DNA of 45,754 nucleotides from contig JAFAYQ010000055.1 in the NCBI GenBank assembly GCA_019240215.1, forward strand, positions 1-45,754. The letters are read 5' to 3'. This DNA is from Actinomycetota bacterium. GTDB taxonomy: Bacteria > Actinomycetota > Actinomycetes > Streptosporangiales > Streptosporangiaceae. A program made the translations under genes and the position numbers. This document shows, in pieces, positions 1 through 8,020 of the stretch. Under the pieces are notes generated by a model. The model was not told the DNA's origin and did not search any database. It saw only the letters and a list, made by a program, of their open reading frames with translations. Numbering within the stretch: the first letter of the stretch is position 1; each line of letters begins with the position of its first letter.

Positions 1-50
1 CCGATGGTACTGCGCGGGGGACCGCGTGGGAGAGTAGGACGCCGCCGGGC
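1..50 (+). rRNA. rrf: 5S ribosomal RNA, 3' end (partial)
   Basis: The first 50 bases match the conserved 3' part of actinobacterial 5S rRNA: the CCGATGGTACTGC stretch, then GTGGGAGAGTAGGACGCCGCC and the end of the terminal helix. The 5' half, and presumably 23S and 16S, lie left of the window. The strand is set by the motif orientation and by the terminator that follows directly. The exact 3' end (about 48-52) is estimated. Confidence 0.88.
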
Positions 51-57
51 ATATTTG

Positions 58-100
58 AAAGAGGCTGCTCCCCGAAAGGGTCGAGCAGCCTCTTTCCTTT
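58..100 (+). terminator. Rho-independent terminator of the rRNA operon
   Basis: A perfect 13-bp inverted repeat, arms 58-70 (AAAGAGGCTGCTC) and 83-95 (GAGCAGCCTCTTT), encloses a 12-nt loop and is followed by a short T-rich tract. It begins eight bases after the 5S rRNA end, as expected for an rRNA operon terminator. Confidence 0.92.
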
Positions 101-132
101 TATGCTGACTGAAGTAGTGGAAAGGTGGCACC

Positions 133-2901
133 GTGACCGAGTCGCGCGGCGGTGACCGGGACAATCGCAACAACCGGACCCCGCAGCGTGGTCCAGCCGG
201 CCCCGGCGGAAGCCGTGGCGGCGGCCCTCGCGGCAATCGTGGCACCTCCAGCAGCGGCGGCACCGGCCGTGGCGGCTGGAACGACCGCGGCGATCGCCCC
301 GAGCGCTCCGACCGCGGCAGCTACGGCGACCGCCCCAACCGCCCCGGCGGTAGCGGCCGGGACGCAGGTGGCCGTGATGACCGCGGCGACTCCCGCGACC
401 GGACAGGCTCTGGCGACTCCCGCGACCGTACGGGCTCCGGCGACCGCCCGGACCGTCCCGCCCGCGGCGACCGCCCGGACCGTCCCGCCCGCGGCGACCG
501 CTTCAGCTCATCCGATCGACCAGGCCGTCCGTTCCGCCCAGGCCGCCCCGACGGCTCCGGCGACCGCGCGCCCCGTTCCGGCGACCGTCCCGACCGCTCC
601 GGCGGCCGTCCCGATCGCCCCTTCCGGCCCGGCGCCGCCAGCCGCTCCGGTGGCCCAGGCCGCCCCAGCGGTCCCGGCCGCCCCTTCCGAGGCGACGACC
701 GTCCCAGCCGCCCCTTCCGCGACGACCGCGACGGTGGTTCCCGCGACCGCGATCGCGGCGACCGCCCCGCTCGCCCGCCGTACCGGGACCGTTCAGAGAA
801 CCAGGATCGGCGCCCTTACCAGGACCGTCCCGAGCGCTCAGACCGCCCTTCCTACCGGGGCCGCGGCGACCGCCCGGACCGTCCGTCCCGTGATGATCGC
901 GACGACCGACCGCGCAGCGCTCCCGGCAGTGGCTCACGCGGCTCGTCCTACCGCTCCGGCAGCGGCCCTTCGCGCTCCTACGATCGCGGACCGTCCTCGT
1001 CCGACCGCCCCTACCGCTCCTCCGGCCCCAGCCGTCCCGCCAGCGGTGACGGCCCGGCCCGCGGCGACCGCCCCAGCGGCAGTGGCGCCGGCTCCTCCGG
1101 CCGCCCGTCCGGCCCCGGCCGTCCCGCCAGTACCGGCCGCCCGGCTGGCGGCTCCTCCGGCCGCCCGTTCCGCGGTGACCGTCCGGGCCGCCCGGACCGC
1201 CCCTACGGTGGCGACCGTCCCTATCGCAGTGACCGTGACCGCCCGGCTGGCCCATCCGGTGCTGACCGCCAAGACCGCGGCGACCGTTCCTATCGCGGCG
1301 ATCGCCCCGACCGGTCCGACCGCTCGGACCGGTCTTATCGGAGCGACCGCCCCAACCGCGGTGGCGAGACGCAACGTAGCGACTACCCCGCCCGTAACGA
1401 CCGGCCGTACCGTAGCAACCGGTCAGACCGTCCCGACCGCAGCGACCAGCCATACCGTAGTGATCGCGGCGATCGGCCGTACCGCGACGATCGCGGCGAC
1501 CGGTCTTACGGCGATCGCAGTGACCGGTCCTACCGGAGCGACCGCCCGGATCGCGGTGGCGAGACGCAACGTAGCGACCGCCCTGGCCAGGGCGACCGGC
1601 CGTCCCGGGGTGACCGGCCGTACCGGGATGACCGCTCCGACCGGCCGTTCCGAAGTGATCGCCCCGACCGTGGCGGCCGCCCGTATCGCGGCGACCGCCC
1701 GGACCGCCCGTATCGCGGCGACCGGCCCGGCCGCCCCGCCGGACGGCCGTCGGGGCCCGACCGTGGCGGCCGCGGGCGCAACGACCGCAGTGGCTACCCG
1801 CCGCTGCCGGATGAGGCGACCGCCGACCAGCTGCAGCCGGAGGCCCGGTCCGAGCTCAAGACACTGCCCGCCGATCTGGCCGAGGTGGTTGCCCGCCGGC
1901 TGGTCGCGGCCGAGCTGGAAGAGGATCCCGAGCGGGCCTACGCCCAGGCCCAGGTCGCGCGCGAGCTGGCCGCCCGGGTCGGGGTGGTGCGCGAGGTGAC
2001 TGGGCTGGCCGCCTACCGGGCCGGCAAGTGGGCCGAGGCGCTGGCCGAGCTGCGGGCCGCCCGGCGGCTGACCGGGCGGGAGTTCCTGCCGATCATGGCC
2101 GACGCCGAGCGGGCGCTGGGACGGCTGGACCGCGCGCTCGACCTGGTGCACAGCCCCGAGGCGGCCAAGCTGCCCCGGGCCGCGCAGATCGAGTTGCTGA
2201 TCGTGGAGTCCGGGATCCGCCGGGACCAGGGCCGAAACGACGCGGCTGTCGTCGTCCTGCAGGTCCCGGAGCTGACCGACGGCAAGGTCCGGGCCTGGTC
2301 GGGGCCGCTCTACTACGCCTACGCGGACGCGCTGCTGGCGGCCGGTCGTGACGACGAGGCCCGCGACTGGTTCGAGCGCGCGGCCGCCGCCGACCCTGAC
2401 GGCGAGACCGACGCCGCCGACCGGGTGCACGAGCTCGGCGGCATGGTGCTGGAAGACCTCGAGGACTTCGAGGATGACGACGAGCCCGTCGACGAGGAGG
2501 ACCTCGAAGACGACGAGTCCGAGGATCCCGACGACGACGAAGACGATGACGACTCCGGCGGCGAAGACACTGAGGACTCCGGCGACGAAAACACTGCCGC
2601 CCCGCAAACTTTGGAAGCCTCAGAAGCAGAGGCTCCAGCCGACGCCGAGGCCCTAAAAGCCTCAGCGGCCACGAAGACCTCCGAAAACGAAGCCTCAGCC
2701 GCCGAAGCCCCAGGGGCCCCAGAGGCCCCAGAGGCCACGAAGGCCGCGGTGCTTTCAGAGACCCCAGAAGACCCCGAGGCCCCGCAAACCTCAGCGAGCC
2801 CGGAGACCGCTCAGACCACTGAGAGGGCGGAAGCCCCGGAAGCCCCGGAGTCCCCGGAAGCCCCGGAGTCCTCAGAAGCCAACCCCGGCCCCGACGCCTA
2901 G
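133..2901 (+). CDS. TPR-domain protein with long Arg/Asp/Gly/Pro-rich disordered N-terminus (Rv1691-like)
   Basis: A 922-aa protein from a GTG start preceded by AAAGGTGG. Residues 1 to about 550 are low complexity, made of D-R-P/G/S words such as GDRPDRP and RSDRPYR. Residues about 555-770 form helical TPR-like repeats (ADLAEVVARRLVAAELEEDP, YYAYADALLAAGRDDEA). Residues about 775-820 are a strongly acidic D/E tail, followed by an A/E/P/S-rich end. The TPR part resembles mycobacterial Rv1691, which sits between tyrS and Rv1692 (HAD phosphatase). Here an Rv1692-like gene lies at 9877, so the block is related though interrupted. The charge layout (mixed Arg/Asp, folded TPR, acidic tail) suggests a scaffold that binds nucleic acid or self-associates; this is inference. 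Several other frames stay open across the low-complexity part, but only this frame gives the recognisable TPR domain. Confidence 0.87.
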   Translation: MTESRGGDRDNRNNRTPQRGPAGPGGSRGGGPRGNRGTSSSGGTGRGGWNDRGDRPERSDRGSYGDRPNRPGGSGRDAGGRDDRGDSRDRTGSGDSRDRTGSGDRPDRPARGDRPDRPARGDRFSSSDRPGRPFRPGRPDGSGDRAPRSGDRPDRSGGRPDRPFRPGAASRSGGPGRPSGPGRPFRGDDRPSRPFRDDRDGGSRDRDRGDRPARPPYRDRSENQDRRPYQDRPERSDRPSYRGRGDRPDRPSRDDRDDRPRSAPGSGSRGSSYRSGSGPSRSYDRGPSSSDRPYRSSGPSRPASGDGPARGDRPSGSGAGSSGRPSGPGRPASTGRPAGGSSGRPFRGDRPGRPDRPYGGDRPYRSDRDRPAGPSGADRQDRGDRSYRGDRPDRSDRSDRSYRSDRPNRGGETQRSDYPARNDRPYRSNRSDRPDRSDQPYRSDRGDRPYRDDRGDRSYGDRSDRSYRSDRPDRGGETQRSDRPGQGDRPSRGDRPYRDDRSDRPFRSDRPDRGGRPYRGDRPDRPYRGDRPGRPAGRPSGPDRGGRGRNDRSGYPPLPDEATADQLQPEARSELKTLPADLAEVVARRLVAAELEEDPERAYAQAQVARELAARVGVVREVTGLAAYRAGKWAEALAELRAARRLTGREFLPIMADAERALGRLDRALDLVHSPEAAKLPRAAQIELLIVESGIRRDQGRNDAAVVVLQVPELTDGKVRAWSGPLYYAYADALLAAGRDDEARDWFERAAAADPDGETDAADRVHELGGMVLEDLEDFEDDDEPVDEEDLEDDESEDPDDDEDDDDSGGEDTEDSGDENTAAPQTLEASEAEAPADAEALKASAATKTSENEASAAEAPGAPEAPEATKAAVLSETPEDPEAPQTSASPETAQTTERAEAPEAPESPEAPESSEANPGPDA
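1345..1582 (+). repeat. Imperfect direct duplication inside the Arg/Asp-rich coding region
   Basis: Two nearly identical stretches at about 1345-1382 and 1540-1580 both encode SDRP-(N/D)-RGGETQRSD and share the unusual string GGTGGCGAGACGCAACGTAGCGAC. They lie about 195 bp apart. This suggests that the disordered domain grew by in-frame segmental duplication. Shorter repeats of GGCGACCGCCCGGACCGTCC occur at about 440-500. Confidence 0.72.
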
Positions 2902-2904
2902 ACC

Positions 2905-5025
2905 CTAGACAGCCCCCCGCCGCCCGACCCGCCGCAGGTACTCCTCCCGGTTCAGCGGATTATCGTCCGTCCGCCCCCGCTCCGGCACGGGACCCGACAC
3001 CGGCCGATAGTGCCCGAACGACGACTCCAGCACCCCCTCGCCCCGGGTCAGCGGCGGTATCTGCTGCCGCAGCTCGTGGACCCGGGCGGCCGGAATGTCC
3101 CCTTCCAGCGTGCACCAGTCCTCCCCGCTCGCGGAGACCCCCGACATCCCCGTCACCGCCGCGACCGCGTGCAGCTTGGCCAGCACCGGCAGCAGCACGT
3201 TGAGGGTGTCGGCCGGGGCGTCGAGCCGGAACCGGTGGACCGGCTCGCACACCACCGTGCCCGCCCGCTGCAGCGCCGCCATCACCACCAGCGGGGTGAG
3301 CTTGCGGAAGTCCTGCGGGCCGCTGAGCGGGCCGCGGGCCGACGGCGGCCCGTCCGGCACGCTGTACTGCGACCTGACCAGAGTCACCGTGCAGTCGATG
3401 ACCCGCCAGCCGTGCAGGCCCTGGCCCAGGGTGGCGGTGACGTACTGCTCGATGGCGGCCGCGAAGCTCTCCCGGTTCTTGTAGATGAAGAGCGGCACAC
3501 CCTGGTGGCCGACGTCCAGCCTGAACGTCAGCCCCGTGCCCGGCGGGGCCGGGTCGATGCGGAAGCCGAGCGTGGCCAGGAACGGGTTACCCGGCCCGTG
3601 CAGGATCTCCTCCGCTTCGCCGGTCCGGATCGGCCGTTCGACGCAGATCGGCGTGGTCTCGCGGAACTCGGCCCGCAGCCCGTACTCGGTCGCCAGGGTG
3701 GCGTCGATGACCTGCTTCTGCACCTCACCGTAGAGCGACAGGTAGATCTCCTGGCGGCGGTCGTCCTGGCGGACGTTGATCAGCGGATCCTGCTCGGCCA
3801 GGTCGGTCAGCGCCGCGTGCAACCGCGGCTTGTCGCCTGGGTCCCGGGCCACCACGGCGGTCTCCAGCGTCGGCGGCGTGAAGTAGTGCTGGTCCACCCG
3901 GCCGCCCGCTTGCCCGATCCCGTCCCCGACCTGGATCCCCGGCAGGCCCGCCAGCGTCGCGATCTGGCCCGCGCGCACCTGGTCGCGGCGCTGCGCCCCG
4001 CCGTCGGCGAACACGCCGATCGCGGTCACCTTGCCCGCGCCGCTGCGGCCGAACGGTACCCGGTCGCGGACCGTCAGCGTGCCCGCGAACATCCGCGTGA
4101 ACGCGACCTTCTCACCACCCGGCCCCCGCTCGACCTTGAACACCCGGCCCGCCACCGGCCCGTCCGGGTCCCCGCCGGCCGCTGGCAGCAGTTCAGGCAG
4201 GTCGGCCAGCAGCGCGTCCACCCCGGCCCCGGTGATGGCCGAGCCAAAATACACCGGGTGCACCATCATCTCCCTGACCTGCCCAGCCAGCTTTCCCCAG
4301 AGCCACCGACCCGGCCCCGCCCCCGAGGGCACCCCCGCCCCCGAGGGCACCCCCGCCCCCGAGGGCACGCCCGGGCCCGCGTCCCCGGCCACGTAGGCAG
4401 CCAGCACCGCATCATCGTGCTCGGCCAGCACCTCGGCCAGCCGCCCCGCAAACTCGCCAGCCGGGGCGCCGCCACCCAGTTCCCCGCCCCGCACCCCACC
4501 CGGCGCGAAGGCCGCCGCCCGGGTGCCCGCCCCGGACACCGCCCCCATCGGGACCAGGGCCGGGGTCAGCCGCCCGGCGATGTCCGCCAGCACCCGATCG
4601 GGATCAGCCCCGCCGCGGTCGATCTTGTTGACGAAGAACACCGTCGGCACCCGCAGCCGCTGCAGCGCCCGCCACAGGATCCGGGTCTGGGGCTGGATCC
4701 CTTCGACGGCCGAGACCACCAGCACCACGCCGTCGAGCACGCTCAGCGCCCGCTCGACCTCGGCCACGAAGTCCGGGTGACCGGGCGTGTCGATCAGGTT
4801 GACGGTGGCGTCGCCGGCCGTGAACGAGACGACCGCCGACTTGATCGTGATGCCGCGCTGGCGCTCCAGCGCCAGCGAATCCGTCCGGGTGGTGCCGTCG
4901 TCTACCCGGCCCGGCGCGGCGATGACCCCGGCGCAGTACAGCAGGCGCTCGGTGAGCGACGTTTTACCGGCGTCGACATGAGCCAGAATTCCCAAGTTCA
5001 CTATTCCGCGAGACAAGCGCCCCAT
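2905..5025 (-). CDS. EF-G-like translational GTPase of the TetM/OtrA ribosome-protection type
   Basis: A 706-aa GTPase close in length to TetM/OtrA proteins. Visible motifs: P-loop AHVDAGKTS (about 15-23), switch I RGITIK (about 57-62), DTPGH (about 79-83) and NKID (about 133-136). EF-G domains II-V follow, ending in a domain V that includes SSFGHYRPV. TetM-type proteins displace tetracycline from the ribosome; EF-G paralogues of unknown role look similar, so resistance is not certain. An 18-bp tandem repeat adds three GVPSGA units to the region after the G domain. It converges on the TPR gene with only three bases between the stop codons and shows no separate terminator. No mobile-element context is visible, which favours a resident chromosomal gene. 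Confidence 0.87.
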   Translation of the reverse strand: MGRLSRGIVNLGILAHVDAGKTSLTERLLYCAGVIAAPGRVDDGTTRTDSLALERQRGITIKSAVVSFTAGDATVNLIDTPGHPDFVAEVERALSVLDGVVLVVSAVEGIQPQTRILWRALQRLRVPTVFFVNKIDRGGADPDRVLADIAGRLTPALVPMGAVSGAGTRAAAFAPGGVRGGELGGGAPAGEFAGRLAEVLAEHDDAVLAAYVAGDAGPGVPSGAGVPSGAGVPSGAGPGRWLWGKLAGQVREMMVHPVYFGSAITGAGVDALLADLPELLPAAGGDPDGPVAGRVFKVERGPGGEKVAFTRMFAGTLTVRDRVPFGRSGAGKVTAIGVFADGGAQRRDQVRAGQIATLAGLPGIQVGDGIGQAGGRVDQHYFTPPTLETAVVARDPGDKPRLHAALTDLAEQDPLINVRQDDRRQEIYLSLYGEVQKQVIDATLATEYGLRAEFRETTPICVERPIRTGEAEEILHGPGNPFLATLGFRIDPAPPGTGLTFRLDVGHQGVPLFIYKNRESFAAAIEQYVTATLGQGLHGWRVIDCTVTLVRSQYSVPDGPPSARGPLSGPQDFRKLTPLVVMAALQRAGTVVCEPVHRFRLDAPADTLNVLLPVLAKLHAVAAVTGMSGVSASGEDWCTLEGDIPAARVHELRQQIPPLTRGEGVLESSFGHYRPVSGPVPERGRTDDNPLNREEYLRRVGRRGAV
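4321..4374 (-). repeat. Three in-frame 18-bp tandem repeats (GVPSGA) in the EF-G-like gene
   Basis: Three copies of an 18-bp unit (CCCCGAGGGCACCCCCGC on the plus strand) encode GVPSGA-GVPSGA-GVPSGA on the minus strand, in a linker after the G domain. The unit length keeps the frame. The number of copies is likely to vary between strains. Confidence 0.85.
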
Positions 5026-5194
5026 CCTTCGAACCAGCCAGCAGACCCTTTTCGATGGACACGGACGCTCCGCGCATTAGTGACTCCTCCAGGAATTCGG
5101 CCCGACGGCCGCCGCTGCGGCCCGCCTTATCCGCCGTATTGTCATCCGCCACCCGTCGATCACGCGAATGATTTTCTGGGAGACGATAGGGGCG

Positions 5195-6352
5195 ATGACC
5201 GCCACGCCCAGCACCCCGTCGGGCCCCGACACCCCGCCGGGCCCCAGCGTCCCGTCGGGCCCCAGCCGCCCGACCGGGCCGCCGCTGGCCGCGCCACCGC
5301 CGTCGGGGCCGTGGCGACGGCGGCTGCGGTCGTGGCGGCGCTGGATCCTGATCGTCATCTGCGCGGCCCTGCTCGCGGCGGCCATCCGGGTCGAGACGCG
5401 CATGGTCACCAAGTCGTTCGCCTCGTTCGGGCACCTGCACCTGCGGCCGCTGATCTTCGCGGTGGTGATGGAGGTCCTGTCGATGATGGCGCTGGCCTTC
5501 ATGGAACGCCGGATCCTGATCATGGCCGGGGTGCGGCTGCCGGTGCACCGGGCCGTCGCCATCGCCTACGCCAGCAACGCCCTGTCGGCGTCGCTGCCGA
5601 TGGTGGGGTCGAGTGCGGCCAGCGCGTTCACCTACCGGCGGATGGTGTCGCAGGGGGCCACCCCGGTCATGGCGGGCTGGGCCCTGATCCTCGGCGGGAT
5701 CGCCTCCAACGCCGTGTTCGTGGTGATCATCTGTATCGGCGGCATCTTCTCGGGCAGCGATATCGGGGCGGCAGCCGGCGCCGCCGGGATCGTGGCCACG
5801 ATCGTGATCGTGTGGCTGGTGATGCTGGCCATGCGGCGGCCCAAGGTGCAGGAACGGTTCATCCGGGCCTCGGTCTGGACCGTGAACCGGATGCAGCGCA
5901 CGATCCGCCGCCCGGTCGGCGACCCGGCCAGCCTGGTCGCCAGCTCGGTGTCCGGCCTCGGGTCGTTCGTCCCGCACCGCTCGGACGTGCTCTGGACGGT
6001 GTACTCCGCCCTCCGCAACTGGACGTTCGACCTGCTGTGCCTGGCGTTCAGCATCAAGGCGGCCGGGGTCCGGGTGCCCTGGTGGGGGATCGTGCTGGCC
6101 TGGGCGGCGGGCGCCGGCGGCTCGAGCCTGAGCCTCACCCCGGGCGGCCTCGGCGTGGTCGAGGCGGCGCTGACCGGCGCGCTGGTCGCGCTCGGGGTCC
6201 CGGCCGCCCCGGCCCTGACCGCGGTGCTGATCTACCGGGGCATCACGTTCTGGCTGGCGGTCGCCATCGGCTGGACGGTCTACCTGGTCCTGCGCCGCAC
6301 CAAGCCGCCCGCGACCGCACCCCCCGCCGGCCACGGCCCAAGCCCGCCTTGA
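5195..6352 (+). CDS. Flippase-like / lysylphosphatidylglycerol synthase transmembrane family protein (UPF0104)
   Basis: An integral membrane protein of 385 aa from the ATG at 5195, chosen because it has GGGAGA and AGGGG upstream; an in-frame ATG at 5168 has no ribosome binding site. A Pro/Gly-rich cytoplasmic N-terminus of about 40 residues is followed by roughly 7-8 hydrophobic segments. The family signature SLTPGGLGVVEAAL lies near the C-terminus, and a conserved SASLPMVGSSAASAFTYRRM stretch lies in the middle. This matches the membrane half of MprF-like proteins and stand-alone YbhN/UPF0104 proteins, thought to move lipids across the membrane. No aminoacyl-transferase domain is attached, so I call only flippase-like. 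It diverges from the EF-G-like gene across about 170 bp. Confidence 0.82.
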   Translation: MTATPSTPSGPDTPPGPSVPSGPSRPTGPPLAAPPPSGPWRRRLRSWRRWILIVICAALLAAAIRVETRMVTKSFASFGHLHLRPLIFAVVMEVLSMMALAFMERRILIMAGVRLPVHRAVAIAYASNALSASLPMVGSSAASAFTYRRMVSQGATPVMAGWALILGGIASNAVFVVIICIGGIFSGSDIGAAAGAAGIVATIVIVWLVMLAMRRPKVQERFIRASVWTVNRMQRTIRRPVGDPASLVASSVSGLGSFVPHRSDVLWTVYSALRNWTFDLLCLAFSIKAAGVRVPWWGIVLAWAAGAGGSSLSLTPGGLGVVEAALTGALVALGVPAAPALTAVLIYRGITFWLAVAIGWTVYLVLRRTKPPATAPPAGHGPSPP

Positions 6353-6364
6353 CCGTCCTGTTCG

Positions 6365-6370
6365 TAGAAT
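6365..6370 (+). promoter_or_regulatory. Extended -10 element for a leaderless start at 6377
   Basis: TAGAAT lies six bases before the ATG at 6377, which puts the predicted transcription start at or next to the start codon. There is no Shine-Dalgarno sequence in a useful place. This pattern is typical of actinobacterial leaderless mRNAs. No convincing -35 was seen. Confidence 0.5.
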
Positions 6371-6376
6371 CGGAAG

Positions 6377-6670
6377 ATGACGAAGCGGGTGACGACCTCA
6401 GCCCAGAAGACCGTCCGCATGGCCAAGGACCTGTCGCTGAGGCGGCTCCAGGCCACGATCGGCGATCAAGAGTCCGTGAGTTTCGAGGCCACCGCGAATC
6501 CCGACATACTCGTCGCGCAGCTGGAAGATGGCTCCAAGCTCTACGTGGCCAGCTTCGACAAAGACGACGGCCGGTCGATTGCGATGATCGACCACAAAGA
6601 TGTCGACGAAGCGTCGCGCGAGCGCTGGCATCAGCACTGGCGTCAGTCCATCGACGAGATCTTCGGGTAG
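6377..6670 (+). CDS. Hypothetical protein, 97 aa
   Basis: A small soluble protein, MTKRVTTSAQ... ending QSIDEIFG, that I do not recognise. It begins with a basic segment and continues with a predicted beta-rich middle (VSFEATANPDILVAQLEDG, SKLYVASFDKDDG) and a Trp-containing C-terminal helix (ERWHQHWRQSIDEIF). Codon use is less GC-biased than in the neighbours, with codons such as ATA, GAA, AAA and GAT, so transfer is possible. It starts leaderlessly at an ATG next to a TAGAAT -10. It ends directly before, and in the same frame as, the decayed ArsR sequence. It may therefore have replaced that gene's promoter and start. Confidence 0.6.
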   Translation: MTKRVTTSAQKTVRMAKDLSLRRLQATIGDQESVSFEATANPDILVAQLEDGSKLYVASFDKDDGRSIAMIDHKDVDEASRERWHQHWRQSIDEIFG

Positions 6671-7075
6671 GGCAGCGGCCAAGCTCTCGCCGATCCCAAC
6701 CGCCGGCAGATCCTGCGGCTCGTCCAGCACGAGGAGCTTGCGGCCGGTGCCATCGCGGCTTCCTTCGACCTCAGCCAGCAGGCGGTCAGCCAGCACGTCG
6801 GCGTGCTGAAAACGGCCGGGCTGCTGACCGGACGCCGCCGGGGCACGCGCCGCTTCTACGCGCTCCCGGCCGGGTCGTCTTCACCTGGGGTGTGCCCGGC
6901 AACGAGCAGTTGCCGCCCGGTAGCTCGACGGTCGAGGTCCGGCTGCGCCGCCATCGGGACGGCACCCTCGTCGAGCTGACCCACCGAGACGTCCCGGCCG
7001 CCGAATTCGAAGGACACCGGGCCGGGTGGAGGATATAACTGGGCCAGCTCGCGCAGGCGTGGCCGACCCGGTTAC
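6671..7075 (+). pseudogene. Decayed ArsR-family regulator fused to SRPBCC (AHSA1-like) domain
   Basis: Starting right after the stop of the upstream gene, frame 2 reads ALADPNRRQILRLV, SQQAVSQHVGVLKTAGLL and GRRRGTRRFYALPA. This is a complete ArsR-type winged helix without a start codon. At about 6871 the similarity switches to frame 1 and reads VVFTWGVPGN, STVEVRLRRHRDGTLVELTH and HRAGW. This is the C-terminal third of an AHSA1/SRPBCC domain. TAA at 7036-7038 falls where family members usually have Tyr, and the frame continues as LGQLAQ. Intact relatives carry a full SRPBCC domain of about 140 aa, so at least four lesions are visible: lost start, internal deletion, frameshift and nonsense codon. 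Confidence 0.82.
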
Positions 7076-8020
7076 TCATTCAGCCCGGTCGAGCCAGTGC
7101 ATGATGCCGGTCACGTTGGCCTCGGTGTTGTTCAGCCGCATCAGCTTCTCGGCGGCGTAATCGTCGACGCCGGGCCGCAGGGCGCGGTAGCGGTCCTTGG
7201 TGCGCTCGTGCACCAGCGCGACCGCGTGATCCAGGTCCATCCCCTCGCGGTGCGCCTTGCGGGTCTCCTCGACCCACACGCGGATCTCCTCGGCCGCCCG
7301 TTCGAGCGTCGGCTGCACGTCGGCGACCGGGCCGTAGTGGCTGAACAGCAGCCGCTGCGGGCGCAGCTGGCCGAACCGCGCGACCGAGGCCAATGCGGTA
7401 TCCAGGTCGAAGTCGGGCGGCGGCGTGCCGGCCCGCAGGTCGTCGGTCTCCGGCAGGTACATTCCGGCCGCGTCACCCACGTACAAGTCGCCGCTGACCG
7501 AGTCGAGCAGGCCGACGTGGTGCTTCGCGTGCCCGGGGGAGTAGTGGCTGTCCAGCCGCCGCCCGTGGCCCAGCTCCACCACCCCGGTGTCCTCGACCGT
7601 CTCGATCCGCTCGGCCGGGGTCGGTGCCAGCGTCCCGAACAGCCAGTCCAGGTCGTCCCCGTAGACCATCCGCGCGCTCGCCATCAGCCGGGACGGATCG
7701 GCCAGGTGGCGGGCACCCTTGGTGTGCACGACGACCCGTGCGGCCGGGAACATCCGGGCGATGTCGCCGACGCCGCCCGCGTGATCGAGATGAATGTGGG
7801 TGACGACCACGGTCGACAGGTCCCGCGGGCCGACCCCGAGCGCGGTCAGCGCGTCCCGGACGACCGGGGCCGACGGCGCGGTGCCGGTCTCCACCAGGCA
7901 GGGCCGGTCCGAGCGGATCAGGTAGCCGGCCGTGATGCCGGTGTAGCCCGCCATCCGGGTGTCGATCTGGAACACGTCGTCGCCGAGGGGGGTGATGCCG
8001 GCCGTGGCGTCAGCGGTCAT
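7076..8020 (-). CDS. MBL-fold metallo-hydrolase
   Basis: A 314-aa metallo-beta-lactamase-fold hydrolase. It has the metal motif H75-x-H77-x-D79-H80 (THIHLDH), a later SPGHAKHHVG histidine, VGDAAGMY with the bridging Asp, and FSHYGPV with the last His. The motif order fits glyoxalase II-like or lactonase-like enzymes, but the substrate cannot be read from the sequence. Its start overlaps the 3' end of the DUF1015 gene by 11 bases, so the two are probably co-transcribed and translationally coupled, with DUF1015 first. Its 3' end abuts the decayed ArsR-SRPBCC gene. Confidence 0.9.
   Translation of the reverse strand: MTADATAGITPLGDDVFQIDTRMAGYTGITAGYLIRSDRPCLVETGTAPSAPVVRDALTALGVGPRDLSTVVVTHIHLDHAGGVGDIARMFPAARVVVHTKGARHLADPSRLMASARMVYGDDLDWLFGTLAPTPAERIETVEDTGVVELGHGRRLDSHYSPGHAKHHVGLLDSVSGDLYVGDAAGMYLPETDDLRAGTPPPDFDLDTALASVARFGQLRPQRLLFSHYGPVADVQPTLERAAEEIRVWVEETRKAHREGMDLDHAVALVHERTKDRYRALRPGVDDYAAEKLMRLNNTEANVTGIMHWLDRAE

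Noticed and set aside
152..1999. 615-codon second frame in the Arg/Asp-rich gene
   Set aside because: An Ala/Thr/Pro-rich shadow of the repeat sequence. Only the frame from 133 continues into the TPR domain.
2905..5025. Acquired tetracycline-resistance gene
   Set aside because: There is no mobile context, its GC and codon use match the neighbours, and EF-G-like paralogues are common in actinomycete chromosomes. Kept as a resident EF-G-like/TetM-type protein without claiming resistance.
3010..7038. 1342-codon open frame on the plus strand
   Set aside because: It is antisense to the EF-G-like gene and out of frame with the flippase-like gene. Only its last about 55 codons correspond to real protein similarity (the SRPBCC remnant). 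Long antisense frames are expected at this GC content.
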